The notes beneath the pieces are model-generated. The model was given only the letters and a program-made list of their open reading frames with translations, did no database searches and was not told the DNA's origin. Both the position numbers and the translations under genes were made by a program. Source: Martinezella calliandrae (GTDB lineage: Bacteria; Pseudomonadota; Alphaproteobacteria; Rhizobiales; Rhizobiaceae). From it: a stretch of DNA of 64,000 nucleotides. Shown here one piece after another: positions 54,000 through 63,759 of the stretch. Numbering within the stretch: the stretch's first letter is position 1; each line of letters starts with the position of its first letter. The DNA lies in NCBI RefSeq assembly GCF_030272695.1, contig NZ_JARFYN010000012.1, positions 79,224 to 143,223 of the forward strand, written 5' to 3'.

Positions 54000-56777
54000 T
54001 CACTGCCCAGTATCCAACAGGCGCTCCAGATAGCGCCGTTCTTCGGATAGGGACGGATTATTGCTCAGGCGCTCGCGGATGGCGTCAAGGATTTCGCGAG
54101 CACGCTGCGGATTGATGATGGCGGGGATTTTATTCTCGTTGGCTTCGCCGAAAGGATCGCCATTGCGTTCGCGTCCCAGCGGATCGCGGCCGTTCTGGTT
54201 ACCCTGGCCGACTTGTCCCTGCTGCTGACCTTGGCCCTGACCCTGCTGTTGCATCTGCGCCATAAGCTGATTCATCATATCGCGCGTGCCCTTGCGCAGC
54301 GCGTCGAGTACGCGGCCCTGGTCCTGCACGGCGCCTTCGCCATTGCCTTGGGCGAGATCGCCGGAGGCGCCCTTCATTTCCTGCTGGGCCTTGCCGTAAT
54401 TCTGGTTCGGCTTCATGCCCATGGAGCCCAGATCCTTTTGCAGTTGGCCGAGCTGCTTGCCGAGCTCATCCTGCTGCTGGCGCAATTGTTTCAGCGCGTC
54501 GCGTAGCTGACCGGCGGTCATATTGTCCGTCTGATTGTCGCTCTGCTGCTTTTGGCCCTGTTGTTGACCTTGCTGGTTCTGGCCCTGTTGGTTCTGGCCT
54601 TGTCGCCGATCCTGTTGGCCTTGATCCTGTCCCATATCGGGCTGTGTCGGATCGTTCAGGCCAGGAGGCATGGGTTGGTTCAGCGCGTCGTCGCCATCCT
54701 CGTTGGGATCGCCGCGCTGCATGCGGTCGCGCATGGCTTGGTCCAGCTTGAAGGTCTGCTCCATCAGCTTCTGTTGGTCGCGCAGGATGTTGCCGAGCTT
54801 ATCCATCTGCTGGCGCATCTTGTCGTTGGCTTCGTTCTGCTGCTGGTTCTGGCCACGTTGCGGCCTGCCTGCCTGGAGGCTGTTCAACATCTGCTGCAGC
54901 TCGGACAGCATCTGCTGTGCCGCCTGGCGGTTGCCGGTGCGGGCCAGATTTTCGATCTGGTCCATCATCCGCTGCAGGTCCTGCTGGCGCAGGATATTGG
55001 CAGACCTCTGGTTCGGCTGCGCCGGCATGTTCTTCATGCGCTCGGCGAGCTCTTTCATATAGTTGTTCATCGCCTTGCGCAGCTCATCCATCAGCTTCTT
55101 GATTTCCGCGTCGGGCGCATTGCGCTGGAGAGCGTCGGAGAGCTTCTGCTGCGCGTCGCGCAAAGCCTTCTCCGCATCGGTCAGTTGCGCGTCTTCCATG
55201 CCGAGCGCGATCTGCCAGAGGTAGTCGGCAGTATCTTTCAGAGCGACATCGCCGTTGGCGAGCTTCATGCGTGTCAGCGCCGATTGGATCAGCAAATAGT
55301 TGCCGAGATCCGGGATCGTTTCATCCGGCCGGATCGTCAGCGATTGATTGAGTTCGATCGCTTCCGGCATCTTGCGGGTGTCCAGAGCGAAAACCTGGCG
55401 TTCTTCGGCTACGGCTGCTGCAAGAGGCTGGCTGAAATTGCGCGAGGGCAGGGTCATTTCATAGGGCGCGCTACGCCCCGTCTGGCCGGCGCCGTCGCGT
55501 GCGACGAGGCTGATGCGTACCTGCTGGCCGGCAAGCGGGTCCTGCGTCAGGTCGTGATTTGCAAGCCCCTTGCCGTTGCGGCGGTCGCGGCGTGAAATCT
55601 CCAATTTGTATTCTGGCAAACCGTAAAGCGGCGTGGCCTGGGGATTGGTATCGACAGGAACGATCTCGGCATGGGCTTCCTCAACGCCATAGTCGTCCTT
55701 GACCTTGAAGCCGATTTCGAGCGCGCCGTTGGGCAGTGCGTGCGGAATGCCGTCAAAGGCTATTTCCGGCGGCTTGTCGGTGACAACTTTGAAAGACCAG
55801 GACTTGCCGTTGACGGTCAGTTTGCCGCCCTTGTCGAGTTTCAGAACATGCGTGCGGGCAATCATTGCATCGCCACCGGCCGAAGCGGCGTCCATAGCAG
55901 AGACTGGTTGGACGGCCGGGGGTGGCGCGGCATTTCCGTTAGCCGGAGGCTGCTTGCCGTCATCCGCGGCTTGCTCGGGGATCGCGGCGCCGGCGTCGCT
56001 CCCCGCGGCCTGGAACAGTACTTTTTCATCCGTCGAGGCGCCGCCGGTGACACGCACGGTCAGTTCGGAGAATTGCGGTACGTTGACGCTGTCGCCGGTA
56101 TTTGCGGCACTACCGGTCAGGTAGACCGGCGCTTCGCCGGTGTAATAAGGCGGCGTCACCCAGGCATCGACGCGCACGTCCGGATTGCTCGACGTCGCGG
56201 CCGGGGCGGCAAAGGCATCGCTCAGTGAGCCGCCGCTGTTGGACATGGAGAAGCTGAAAGCCGTCACCAGCAGCAACGCCGGGATGGTGCGCAGCGCGAA
56301 GCGGTCGTAAAGGGCAATGTCAGGGCGCGGCAAGCCCGCGTCCAGCGCCGCGATCCGTGCCGCCATCCGGGTCTGGTGCTCATGCCACAGCGCCCGGGCA
56401 AAGGGCGTGTCGAACGCTGGCTCGTCTTCCTGCACGGTGACCGGCTGGTGGGCGAGGCCATTGCGCTCCTCGAGCATCCGGTCGGCTTCGCCAATCGTTG
56501 GCCAGCGCAGGCGGCGGAAAGGGAAGATGGAGGCGGTGAAGGCAACGGCGAAAGCGACAAGCAGGACATAGCGCAGCGCATCCGGCGCGACGCGGAAAAT
56601 GCCGAACCAGGCAGCCGAGATGAATAGGGCAAGGATGGAAAGCGGCACCAGCAACAGGGGCAGGATCTGTTCTGAGGCCAGTACCAGCCGCGCAAACAGA
56701 CGCTTGACCGCAACCAGCCGCGCCAGCGCCGGACGGGTAGCAAAAGCGCCCTTCTTTGGACTGCTGGGGCTGGTCAT
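54000..56777 (-). CDS. TIGR02302 (DUF4175) family membrane protein
   Basis: A large protein of 925 aa typical of Rhizobiales. Two N-terminal hydrophobic segments (ILPLLLVPLSILALFISAAWFGI and the following VLLVAFAVAFTASIF) and a third near 190 anchor it. The middle is beta-rich with VDAWVTPPYYTGEAPVYLTG. The C-terminal third is coiled-coil and very rich in Gln, Asn, Met and Gly (repeated QGQNQQGQ). The conserved KLANGDVALKDTADYLWQIAL and MMDQIENLARTG blocks belong to the family. No function is known; an envelope role is presumed. ATG 56777 is chosen from family starts. It ends convergently with cpdR. Confidence 0.85.
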   Translation of the reverse strand: MTSPSSPKKGAFATRPALARLVAVKRLFARLVLASEQILPLLLVPLSILALFISAAWFGIFRVAPDALRYVLLVAFAVAFTASIFPFRRLRWPTIGEADRMLEERNGLAHQPVTVQEDEPAFDTPFARALWHEHQTRMAARIAALDAGLPRPDIALYDRFALRTIPALLLVTAFSFSMSNSGGSLSDAFAAPAATSSNPDVRVDAWVTPPYYTGEAPVYLTGSAANTGDSVNVPQFSELTVRVTGGASTDEKVLFQAAGSDAGAAIPEQAADDGKQPPANGNAAPPPAVQPVSAMDAASAGGDAMIARTHVLKLDKGGKLTVNGKSWSFKVVTDKPPEIAFDGIPHALPNGALEIGFKVKDDYGVEEAHAEIVPVDTNPQATPLYGLPEYKLEISRRDRRNGKGLANHDLTQDPLAGQQVRISLVARDGAGQTGRSAPYEMTLPSRNFSQPLAAAVAEERQVFALDTRKMPEAIELNQSLTIRPDETIPDLGNYLLIQSALTRMKLANGDVALKDTADYLWQIALGMEDAQLTDAEKALRDAQQKLSDALQRNAPDAEIKKLMDELRKAMNNYMKELAERMKNMPAQPNQRSANILRQQDLQRMMDQIENLARTGNRQAAQQMLSELQQMLNSLQAGRPQRGQNQQQNEANDKMRQQMDKLGNILRDQQKLMEQTFKLDQAMRDRMQRGDPNEDGDDALNQPMPPGLNDPTQPDMGQDQGQQDRRQGQNQQGQNQQGQQQGQKQQSDNQTDNMTAGQLRDALKQLRQQQDELGKQLGQLQKDLGSMGMKPNQNYGKAQQEMKGASGDLAQGNGEGAVQDQGRVLDALRKGTRDMMNQLMAQMQQQGQGQGQQQGQVGQGNQNGRDPLGRERNGDPFGEANENKIPAIINPQRAREILDAIRERLSNNPSLSEERRYLERLLDTGQ

Positions 56778-57014
56778 CGGTCCGGTTTTCTCCCCGATCT
56801 GATGTTGATGGCTATCTGCCCGTTGGAGATTAACGCGTCCAATGCGCCCGCAATAACGGCGCCCGGCGAGGCTCCTGCACAAGAAGATAACATTCTTTGT
56901 GGCGAAGACGAGGGCAAGGCCGGTTTTTCATCGGATTTCGCCGAAACGTGATCAAGCAGGTTGCCGGGGCGTGATGGACAAATTCTCTCCGAAAATCGGT
57001 TCCGATATCTGAAA

Positions 57015-58286
57015 TTATGCCTCGAGCCAGGCCGGGATCGAGTCGAGACCGATCAGCTCTTCATAGGTCTTGCGCGGACGAATGACGTGGAAATCGCCGC
57101 CCTTGACCAGCACCTCAGGCACCAGAAGCCGGCTGTTATAGGTGCCGGCCTGTACCGCACCGTAAGCGCCGCCGGAGCTTATCGCCAGGAGATCGCCGGG
57201 CTTCGGCATCGCCATTTCGCGGTCGAGGGCCAAATAATCGCCGGTCTCGCAGACCGGACCGACGACATCGGCCATGATGCGTGGCGCATTGGCAGCGGTG
57301 ATCTCCACGGCGCGAATTTCGTGATGGGCCTCGTAAAGCGTCGGCCGGATCAGGTCGTTCATGGCGGCGTCGACGATGACGAAGGTCTTGTGACCCCCGT
57401 CCTTCACATAGATGACTTCAGTCACGAGGATGCCAGCATTGCCGACAATCAGGCGCCCAGGCTCGGTGACGATCTTGCAGTTCAGACCGCGCAGCTGGTT
57501 CTTGACGATATGGGCGTAAGCGTCCGGCAGCGGCGGCGGGTTGTTGTCGTCGCGATAGGGAATGCCGAGGCCGCCGCCGATATCGACATGATGGATATCG
57601 TGGCCGTCGCCGCGCAGCGTCTCAACGAGGTCACGCAACAGCTTGAAGGCGTCCTCGAAGGGCTGCAGCTCGGTGATCTGGCTGCCGATATGCATGTCGA
57701 TGCCGGTCACCTTGATGCCCGGCAGGCTGGCGGCGCGGCCATAGACGGCGCGGGCACGCTCCCAGGAAATGCCGAACTTGTTTTCCTTCTTGCCGGTCGA
57801 AATCTTCGCATGCGTCCGAGCGTCGACATCCGGATTGATGCGGAAGGAGACGGGGGACACCTTGCCAGCGCGGATAGCGCGCTGGTTCAGCACTTCCAGC
57901 TCCGGCTCGGATTCGACGTTGAAACAGTAGATGCCGGCTTCAAGCGCCACGTCCATCTCCTGCGCGGTCTTGCCGACGCCGGAGAACAAGATGCGGCTTG
58001 CGGGGATGCCGGCCGCCAAGGCGCGGTGAAGCTCGCCGACCGAAACGACATCGACGCCGGCGCCGAGCCGGCCGAGCGTCTTTAGAACCGCCTGGTTGGA
58101 ATTGGCCTTCATCGCATAGCAGACCATGGCGTCGACATCGCCAAAGGCTTCGGAGAAGACACGGTAGTGGCGCTCTAGGGTTGCCGTCGAATAGAGGTAA
58201 AAGGGCGTGCCGACAGCCTTGGCGATTTCGGGAACGGGCACGTCCTCGGCGTAGAGAATGCCGTCGCGATACTGAAAATGGTTCAC
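57015..58286 (-). CDS. lysA: diaminopimelate decarboxylase
   Basis: A PLP-dependent fold III decarboxylase of 423 aa making lysine from meso-diaminopimelate. The Schiff-base lysine is Lys60 (CYAMKANSNQAVL), with HIGSQITEL, DIGGGLGIPY, EPGRLIVGNAG and CETGDYLALDRE with the dimer-interface Cys. The start is a GTG at 58286, as the conserved NHFQYRDGILYAEDV begins there; the frame runs 50 codons further over lptM without sense. It is 13 bp from lptM and belongs to the argH-lptM-lysA row. Confidence 0.94.
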   Translation of the reverse strand: MNHFQYRDGILYAEDVPVPEIAKAVGTPFYLYSTATLERHYRVFSEAFGDVDAMVCYAMKANSNQAVLKTLGRLGAGVDVVSVGELHRALAAGIPASRILFSGVGKTAQEMDVALEAGIYCFNVESEPELEVLNQRAIRAGKVSPVSFRINPDVDARTHAKISTGKKENKFGISWERARAVYGRAASLPGIKVTGIDMHIGSQITELQPFEDAFKLLRDLVETLRGDGHDIHHVDIGGGLGIPYRDDNNPPPLPDAYAHIVKNQLRGLNCKIVTEPGRLIVGNAGILVTEVIYVKDGGHKTFVIVDAAMNDLIRPTLYEAHHEIRAVEITAANAPRIMADVVGPVCETGDYLALDREMAMPKPGDLLAISSGGAYGAVQAGTYNSRLLVPEVLVKGGDFHVIRPRKTYEELIGLDSIPAWLEA

Positions 58287-58299
58287 GGTCGATGCCTGT

Positions 58300-58494
58300 T
58301 TAGAGAAGCGGATCGAGGAAGAACTTCTTGTCCTCGGTGCCTGGCTGTTTCGTCGGCTTGTTGACGTCGCCGCCCTTGGTCGCTGCCGCACTCGGCGGAT
58401 CGAGTTCGCCTTTGCGACCACATCCGACGACGGCAAGGCCGATGACCGAAAGCACGACGGTCAGGCGGATGATGTGCGGCATGTTGATCTGCAT
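58300..58494 (-). CDS. lptM: LPS translocon maturation chaperone LptM (small lipoprotein)
   Basis: A lipoprotein of 64 aa (YifL type). The signal peptide RLTVVLSVIGLAVVGC has its lipidated Cys25, followed by the family's GRKGELDPPS and a Pro/Lys-rich tail. LptM stabilises LptD maturation with its disulfides. ATG 58494 has AGAGGA 5 nt upstream. It lies between argH and lysA, the usual place in rhizobia and gammaproteobacteria (with lysA). Confidence 0.87.
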   Translation of the reverse strand: MQINMPHIIRLTVVLSVIGLAVVGCGRKGELDPPSAAATKGGDVNKPTKQPGTEDKKFFLDPLL

Positions 58495-58593
58495 CGAAAT
58501 CCTCTTGGGCGACAAACGCGGAAGCAGTCCTTCATAGCGAAGTTTCCGGAGCTTGTGCACCCTGATTGTTTGATTGTGTTTTCGGCAATTTAC

Positions 58594-59994
58594 TCAGTTG
58601 CGAGCGCGCCAGAAGGCGATCTGCTTGCGCACTTCCGACGGCGCAGTACCGCCGTAACTTTTGCGGCTGGCGACCGAGGCCTCGACGGTCAGAACATCGA
58701 AGATCTTGGCTGTGATCGCCGGGTTAATCTCCTGCAGTTCTTCGAGCGATAGTTCGGCGAGATCGCAGGACTTGCTCTCGGCAAGCGCGACGGCGCGGCC
58801 GGTGACGTGATGGGCATCACGGAAGGGCAGGCCCGCTTCGCGCACCAGCCAATCGGCGAGGTCGGTCGCCGTCGAATAGCCGGAGCCGGCGGCGGCCTTC
58901 ATGCGGGCGGTATTGATCGTCATGTCGCGCACCATGCCGGTCATTGCGGCGACAGCCAGCTCGAGGCTTTCGGCGGCGTCGAAGACCTGTTCCTTGTCTT
59001 CCTGCATGTCCTTGGAATAGGCGAGCGGCAGCCCCTTCATGATGGTCAGCAATGCGACCAGCGACCCGTTGATGCGGCCGGTCTTGGCGCGCACCAGCTC
59101 GGCCGCATCCGGGTTCTTCTTCTGTGGCATGATGGAAGAGCCGGTCGAAAAGGCGTCGGAGAGCCGCACGAAGCCGAACTGCGGCGTCGACCAGATGACG
59201 ATCTCTTCGGCCAGCCGCGACAGGTGCATGCCGGCGATCGCGGCGATCGACAGGAACTCGATGGCGAAATCGCGATCGGAAACAGTATCGATCGAGTTGC
59301 GGGTCGGCTCGCGGAAACCGAGCGCCTTGGCCGTCATGTGACGGTCGATCGGGAAGCCGGTGCCGGCGAGGGCTGCGGCGCCAATCGGAGATTCATCCAT
59401 ATGTTCGATGGCATGGCGCACACGCGCGCGGTCGCGGCCGAACATTTCAACATAGGCCATGCAATGGTGACCGAAGGTGACGGGTTGGGCCGTCTGCAAA
59501 TGGGTAAAGCCGGGCATGACGGTTTCGGCGTGTTCTTCAGCGCGGTCGAGGAAGGCCAATATCAGCTCGGTCAGCGCCTGTTCGCATTTCTGCAGCTCTT
59601 CCTTGACCCATAGCCGGAAATCGAGCGCTACCTGATCGTTGCGCGAACGGGCCGTGTGCAGCCTTCCGGCGGCAGGTCCGATAAGGGTAGCAAGGCGCGC
59701 TTCGACATTCATGTGGATGTCTTCGAGGCGGCGGGAAAATTCGAAATTGCCGGCTTCTATCTCTGACAAGATCGTGTTTAGCCCGTGAACGATCTTGTCT
59801 TTATCGTCGGCTGAAATGATGCCTTGATGAAAAAGCATGGCGGCATGGGCGATGGAGCCACGGATATCCTGCGCAAAGAGCTTCTTGTCGAAACCGATCG
59901 ATGCATTTATCTCCTCCATAATCGCCGCGGGGCCGGAGGCGAAACGTCCGCCCCACATCTGGTTGGAGGATTTGGTGTCCGTGCCGTCAGCCAT
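58594..59994 (-). CDS. argH: argininosuccinate lyase
   Basis: The last arginine-synthesis enzyme, 466 aa, splitting argininosuccinate to arginine and fumarate. It has [44 protein letters not shown] and the fumarase/aspartase signature [15 protein letters not shown] with the catalytic serine. The start ATG 59994 ([12 protein letters not shown]) is preferred; GGTAGG lies about 6 nt upstream and the longer frame is antisense to tlpA. Only 23 bp separate it from the divergent tlpA. Confidence 0.95.
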   Translation of the reverse strand: MADGTDTKSSNQMWGGRFASGPAAIMEEINASIGFDKKLFAQDIRGSIAHAAMLFHQGIISADDKDKIVHGLNTILSEIEAGNFEFSRRLEDIHMNVEARLATLIGPAAGRLHTARSRNDQVALDFRLWVKEELQKCEQALTELILAFLDRAEEHAETVMPGFTHLQTAQPVTFGHHCMAYVEMFGRDRARVRHAIEHMDESPIGAAALAGTGFPIDRHMTAKALGFREPTRNSIDTVSDRDFAIEFLSIAAIAGMHLSRLAEEIVIWSTPQFGFVRLSDAFSTGSSIMPQKKNPDAAELVRAKTGRINGSLVALLTIMKGLPLAYSKDMQEDKEQVFDAAESLELAVAAMTGMVRDMTINTARMKAAAGSGYSTATDLADWLVREAGLPFRDAHHVTGRAVALAESKSCDLAELSLEELQEINPAITAKIFDVLTVEASVASRKSYGGTAPSEVRKQIAFWRARN

Positions 59995-60017
59995 GAGATG
60001 CCTACCTGGAGAATGAA

Positions 60018-60683
60018 ATGACAGCAAAGAAGCCGTTTGGTCTGCCGTCCGTGAAACTCGTTCTGCTTGCCGCCGTCGCCGGGGTCGTCGCCGGTGCGGC
60101 AGCGGTATACGTGAAGGAGGCGGGGTATGGCAATGGCATCGGTGAAATGGCATCGTCCGGACAGTGCGAGGCAGCAAAGGATCGCGCCGCCGCGTTGACG
60201 CCCTTTACCAAGGGACAGGTCGCCGCAATGACTGCGCCGCAGTCGCCGATCTCGCTGCAGAATGTTTCCTTCAAGGGTGCGGACGGACAGCCGCTGTCGC
60301 TCAGCAATTTCGCCGGCAAGACGCTGCTGCTGAACCTCTGGGCGACGTGGTGCGTGCCCTGCCGCGAAGAAATGCCGGCGCTGAATGCCCTGCAGAAGAG
60401 CATGGGCAACGACAAATTCGAGGTCGTTGCCGTCAATATCGACACCGGCGACGACGAAAAGCCGAAGGCATTCCGTACGGATCACGGCATCGACCAGCTC
60501 GGCTTTTATCGTGACAACTCAATGGGTGTCTTCAATGCACTTAAAAAGCAAGGACTTGCTTTCGGTCTTCCGGTAACGTTGTTGATCGACGACAAGGGCT
60601 GCCTCGTCTCGGCCATGAACGGCCCAGCCGTTTGGGACAGCGACGATGCGAAGAAGCTGATCAAGGCTGCGATCGCGCTGTGA
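60018..60683 (+). CDS. tlpA: thiol:disulfide interchange protein TlpA
   Basis: A membrane-anchored periplasmic thioredoxin of 221 aa that keeps the copper-site cysteines of cytochrome oxidase or apocytochromes reduced. The N-terminal helix ([21 protein letters not shown], 12-32) anchors it. The active site is [12 protein letters not shown] (Cys112, Cys115). The cis-Pro loop is GLPVTLLID, and there is a TlpA-type extra cysteine pair (Cys50 and the Cys in DKGCLVS). It is divergent from argH with a very short gap. Confidence 0.92.
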   Translation: MTAKKPFGLPSVKLVLLAAVAGVVAGAAAVYVKEAGYGNGIGEMASSGQCEAAKDRAAALTPFTKGQVAAMTAPQSPISLQNVSFKGADGQPLSLSNFAGKTLLLNLWATWCVPCREEMPALNALQKSMGNDKFEVVAVNIDTGDDEKPKAFRTDHGIDQLGFYRDNSMGVFNALKKQGLAFGLPVTLLIDDKGCLVSAMNGPAVWDSDDAKKLIKAAIAL

Positions 60684-60802
60684 GGCCGTTTGTGCGAGAC
60701 ACGAGATCTGGAACCGATCGAATAGGCGTCATCCTCGGGCAAGGCTGAACTGAGAGACTCGAATAATCGCCCAACCGATTCTCTCCTTGAAAATCGCTCC
60801 AG

Positions 60803-62668
60803 ATGAACCTGTCTCCAGCCTATGCTCCAGCCCATGCTCCGGCCGATGCGTCAGCACTTCCCTCCATCCTGGTCCAGGCTGCGGCCTTGATGGGTGCCGG
60901 TCGTTACGAGGATGCTATCAATATGTTCCTGTCGGCTGGCGAGCTTGTCAGCCACGAACCGATCGCATGCAACACGCTGGGTTTTTTGCTGCTGAATGTC
61001 GACAGGCCGCAGGATGCAATCTTGTGGTTCGAAACAGCGCTCAGTCGGAAGCCCGACTATGTGCAGGCGATGTCCGGCCTTGGCATGGCATGTCAAAATA
61101 TCGGGGATTCTGCACGGGCGCTGCGGTGCTATGAGGCAGTGGTTGCCGCGCAGCCGGGCGACGCTGCGGCCTGGTACCACCAGGGGGCCGTGCTGCAGGA
61201 GCTTGGGCGATCGGTGGAAGCGCTTTCGAGTCTCGAGCGGGCAATTGCTCTCAAGGGCGACTACGGTCAGGCTCTTTCCAAGCGCAGCCAGGTCATCGAA
61301 TCGCTGCGCAACGTGCCACGCGCCCTACAAGAAGCCTTGCGCAACTGCCACGAGTCGCCCGAGGACGCGACATCGTGGTCGCAACTCGGAGATACTCTCC
61401 AGAAATCCGGCGATTTCGAAAGGGCAATAGCGGCCTACGACAGAGGATTGTCGCGCTCTCCCGAGGATTTTCGCTGCCTGTGCAACAAGGCGCAAGCGCT
61501 GGAGGCGACGGGGCGCTGGCTCGAAGGCCTAGCCACAGCTCAACGGGCGCTGCGCGTTGAGCCGACTGATCGCGAAGCGCTGATGCTTTGCGGAAAGTTT
61601 GAGCTCAGGCTCGGAAATCCGGCGGCTGCCCATATTTGTTTTCTGGCGGTCGCCGAGATGGGCGTGGTCCGCAACTATCCGGCGGCGCAGAAGCCCGCAA
61701 AGTTTCGGGCGCTGCTGCTCTTTTCGCCCGAAGCAGGCAATACGCCTTATGAGGACCTGATCAGAGACAGTTGCTTTGACACGGAGGTAATCTTTATCCT
61801 GCGTGGCTATCGCAATGACCCGCGAGCCCGCAGCGATCGGGTTGACGTCGTCGTCAATCTCGTTTCGGAAACCGACTTTGGGCTCGATGTGATGGCATCC
61901 GCCATCGATGTCGCGGATTCCCTGCAAAGGCCGGTCGTCAATCACCCACGGCTGATGCTGGCGACGGATCGCGAATCCATCTCGCGGCGCCTGAGCGGCG
62001 TCGCGAACGCGGTCATGCCGTCGACAATTCGTATCGAGGCTAAGGATTTGTGTCGCCGGGTACGCGATGGCGATACCGGTACCTTTCCGTTGATCGTGCG
62101 CCATACGGGCAAGCATGGCGGCGATATGATGGAACTTGTGGCGGATGCCGGCGCCCTGCTGAGCTTTGCTGAGGAGGCTGGAGAGCAGGCCCTCTATCTG
62201 ACTGATTTCGTTGACTACAGTTCACCCGACGGGCTTTTCCGCAAGTATCGCTTCGTTTTCATAGGAGATGAAATCCTGCCTTATCATCTCGCCATAGGTG
62301 ATGGGTGGAAGGTGCATCATGTCACGACGCGCATGGCTGATGTCGAGTGGATGCGCAAGGAGGAAGAAGCCTTCCTCAACGACCCCGGCAGCGTCTTCGG
62401 GCCGGAAGGCATGGCGGCCCTCGATGCCATCCGCCGCCAGATCGGTCTCGATTATTTCGGTATCGACTGTTCACTGGATTCCCAGGGTAGGGTGGTGATT
62501 TTCGAGGCCAACGCCTCGATGCTGATCCACCTTCACAATGAACGGTTCGAGTATAAGACGCCGCATGTAAGGAGGATCAAACAGTCGTTTGAGCTGCTAC
62601 TGGAGCAGCGCGCAAGCGAGTACCGAGCATCGGTTTCTGCAGCCCGGGCGCTATCGGGTAATCATTGA
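60803..62668 (+). CDS. TPR protein fused to an ATP-grasp-like domain
   Basis: A protein of 621 aa without a signal peptide. Residues about 20-285 hold seven or so tetratricopeptide repeats (for example DAAAWYHQGAVLQELGRSVEAL and ATSWSQLGDTLQKSGDFERAI). Residues about 300-395 form a Rossmann-like pre-domain (FRALLLFSPEAGNTPYEDLI, ending PVVNHPRLMLATDR). Residues about 420-600 look like a RimK-type ATP-grasp ligase: IVRHTGKHGGD, YRFVFIGDEILPYHLAIG and the Mg-ligand set Asp555, Glu568 and Asn570 (FGIDCSL, FEANASM). Ligase chemistry is inferred from these residues. A protein or peptide modification activity directed by the TPR part is possible. No partner gene is beside it. Confidence 0.75.
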   Translation: MNLSPAYAPAHAPADASALPSILVQAAALMGAGRYEDAINMFLSAGELVSHEPIACNTLGFLLLNVDRPQDAILWFETALSRKPDYVQAMSGLGMACQNIGDSARALRCYEAVVAAQPGDAAAWYHQGAVLQELGRSVEALSSLERAIALKGDYGQALSKRSQVIESLRNVPRALQEALRNCHESPEDATSWSQLGDTLQKSGDFERAIAAYDRGLSRSPEDFRCLCNKAQALEATGRWLEGLATAQRALRVEPTDREALMLCGKFELRLGNPAAAHICFLAVAEMGVVRNYPAAQKPAKFRALLLFSPEAGNTPYEDLIRDSCFDTEVIFILRGYRNDPRARSDRVDVVVNLVSETDFGLDVMASAIDVADSLQRPVVNHPRLMLATDRESISRRLSGVANAVMPSTIRIEAKDLCRRVRDGDTGTFPLIVRHTGKHGGDMMELVADAGALLSFAEEAGEQALYLTDFVDYSSPDGLFRKYRFVFIGDEILPYHLAIGDGWKVHHVTTRMADVEWMRKEEEAFLNDPGSVFGPEGMAALDAIRRQIGLDYFGIDCSLDSQGRVVIFEANASMLIHLHNERFEYKTPHVRRIKQSFELLLEQRASEYRASVSAARALSGNH

Positions 62669-62687
62669 GTCAGTTTCCGGTTCACCA

Positions 62688-62712
62688 ACCGCCCTCGTGG
62701 TTCGAGGGGCAG
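62688..62712. repeat. dispersed repeat between convergent genes
   Basis: ACCGCCCTCG-TGG-TTCGAGGGGCAG contains a CCCTCG/CGAGGG hairpin, placed between the TPR/ATP-grasp gene and hbdA. It matches 6058-6082 at 22 of 25 bases and shares TCGTGGTTCGAGGG with 26528-26585. Confidence 0.55.
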
Positions 62713-62732
62713 CCGCGAGGCTTCCGCAAAGA

Positions 62733-63611
62733 TCAGCGCGTTGGAACCGGCGTCTCGCCGCGATAGTCATAGAAGCCGCGGCCGGATTTGCGGCCGAGCC
62801 AGCCTGCTTCCACATACTTTACCAGCAGTGGGCAAGGGCGGTACTTCGAATCCGCCAGGCCATCATGCAGCACCTGCATGATCGACAGGCAGGTGTCCAG
62901 GCCGATGAAATCGGCAAGTTGTAGCGGGCCCATCGGGTGGTTGGCGCCGAGCCGCATGGCGGTGTCGATGGCATCGACTGTGCCAACGCCTTCATAAAGC
63001 GTGTAGATCGCTTCATTGATCATCGGCAGCAGGATGCGGTTGACGATGAAGGCCGGGAAGTCTTCAGCCACAGTGATCGTCTTTTCCAGCGAGGTGACGA
63101 ATTCCTTTGCAGCTGCGAAGGTCGATTCCTCGGTGGCGATGCCGCGCACCAGCTCAACCAGCTTCATCACCGGCACCGGGTTCATGAAGTGAATGCCCAT
63201 GAAGCGCTCCGGCCGGTCGGTCGCGGATGCGAGCCGCGTGATCGACAGCGACGAGGTGTTGGTGGCAAGGATCGCCTCGGGCTTCAGGACAGGACAGACC
63301 TGGGCGTAGATCTTCCGCTTGACGCTTTCGTCCTCTGTTGCGGCCTCGATAGCGAGGTCGACATGGGCGAGGTCGTTGAGATCAGCCGAACCGGTAATGC
63401 GCGACAGCGCCGCCTTGCGATCTTCATCGCTGGTCTTGCCGGAAGCGACCTGGCGAGCAAGGTTGCCGTTGATGGTAGCGAGGCCGCTTTCGATACGATC
63501 CTGCGACAGATCGTAGATGTGAACCTTGTAGCCGGCCATGGCAGACACGTGGGCAATACCGCAGCCCATCTGGCCTGCGCCGATAATACCGATCGTCTTC
63601 AGCGAACTCAT
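62733..63611 (-). CDS. hbdA: 3-hydroxybutyryl-CoA dehydrogenase
   Basis: An NAD(P)-dependent short-chain 3-hydroxyacyl-CoA dehydrogenase of 292 aa. The Rossmann loop is GIIGAGQMGCGIAHV (near residue 8), then ILATNTSSLSIT with the catalytic Ser and Asn, MGIHFMNPVPVMKLVELV with the catalytic His, and the helical dimer domain ANHPMGPLQLADFIGLD. The role is butyrate or polyhydroxybutyrate-related and fatty-acid oxidation. GGAG lies 6 nt before ATG 63611. etfA lies upstream on the same strand across 148 bp, a common etfBA-hbdA arrangement in rhizobia. Confidence 0.92.
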   Translation of the reverse strand: MSSLKTIGIIGAGQMGCGIAHVSAMAGYKVHIYDLSQDRIESGLATINGNLARQVASGKTSDEDRKAALSRITGSADLNDLAHVDLAIEAATEDESVKRKIYAQVCPVLKPEAILATNTSSLSITRLASATDRPERFMGIHFMNPVPVMKLVELVRGIATEESTFAAAKEFVTSLEKTITVAEDFPAFIVNRILLPMINEAIYTLYEGVGTVDAIDTAMRLGANHPMGPLQLADFIGLDTCLSIMQVLHDGLADSKYRPCPLLVKYVEAGWLGRKSGRGFYDYRGETPVPTR

Positions 63612-63759
63612 TGCCAACTCCCCGGCGGCGCGTTCTTGATGGCGCGCCATGCTTTTCGTCATAAATTTGCCGGACTCTTTCCAGTCCGGCAAGATTGATA
63701 GCTCCATAAAGGACAATTTTCCAGTCTTTCGCAACTGCGAAAGAGATCAAACCGCGCGA

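Noticed and set aside
54552..55595. Leu-rich, membrane-like frame on the plus strand
   Set aside because: Reverse reading of the Gln-rich CAG repeats of the TIGR02302 gene gives CTG leucines; an artefact of codon composition.
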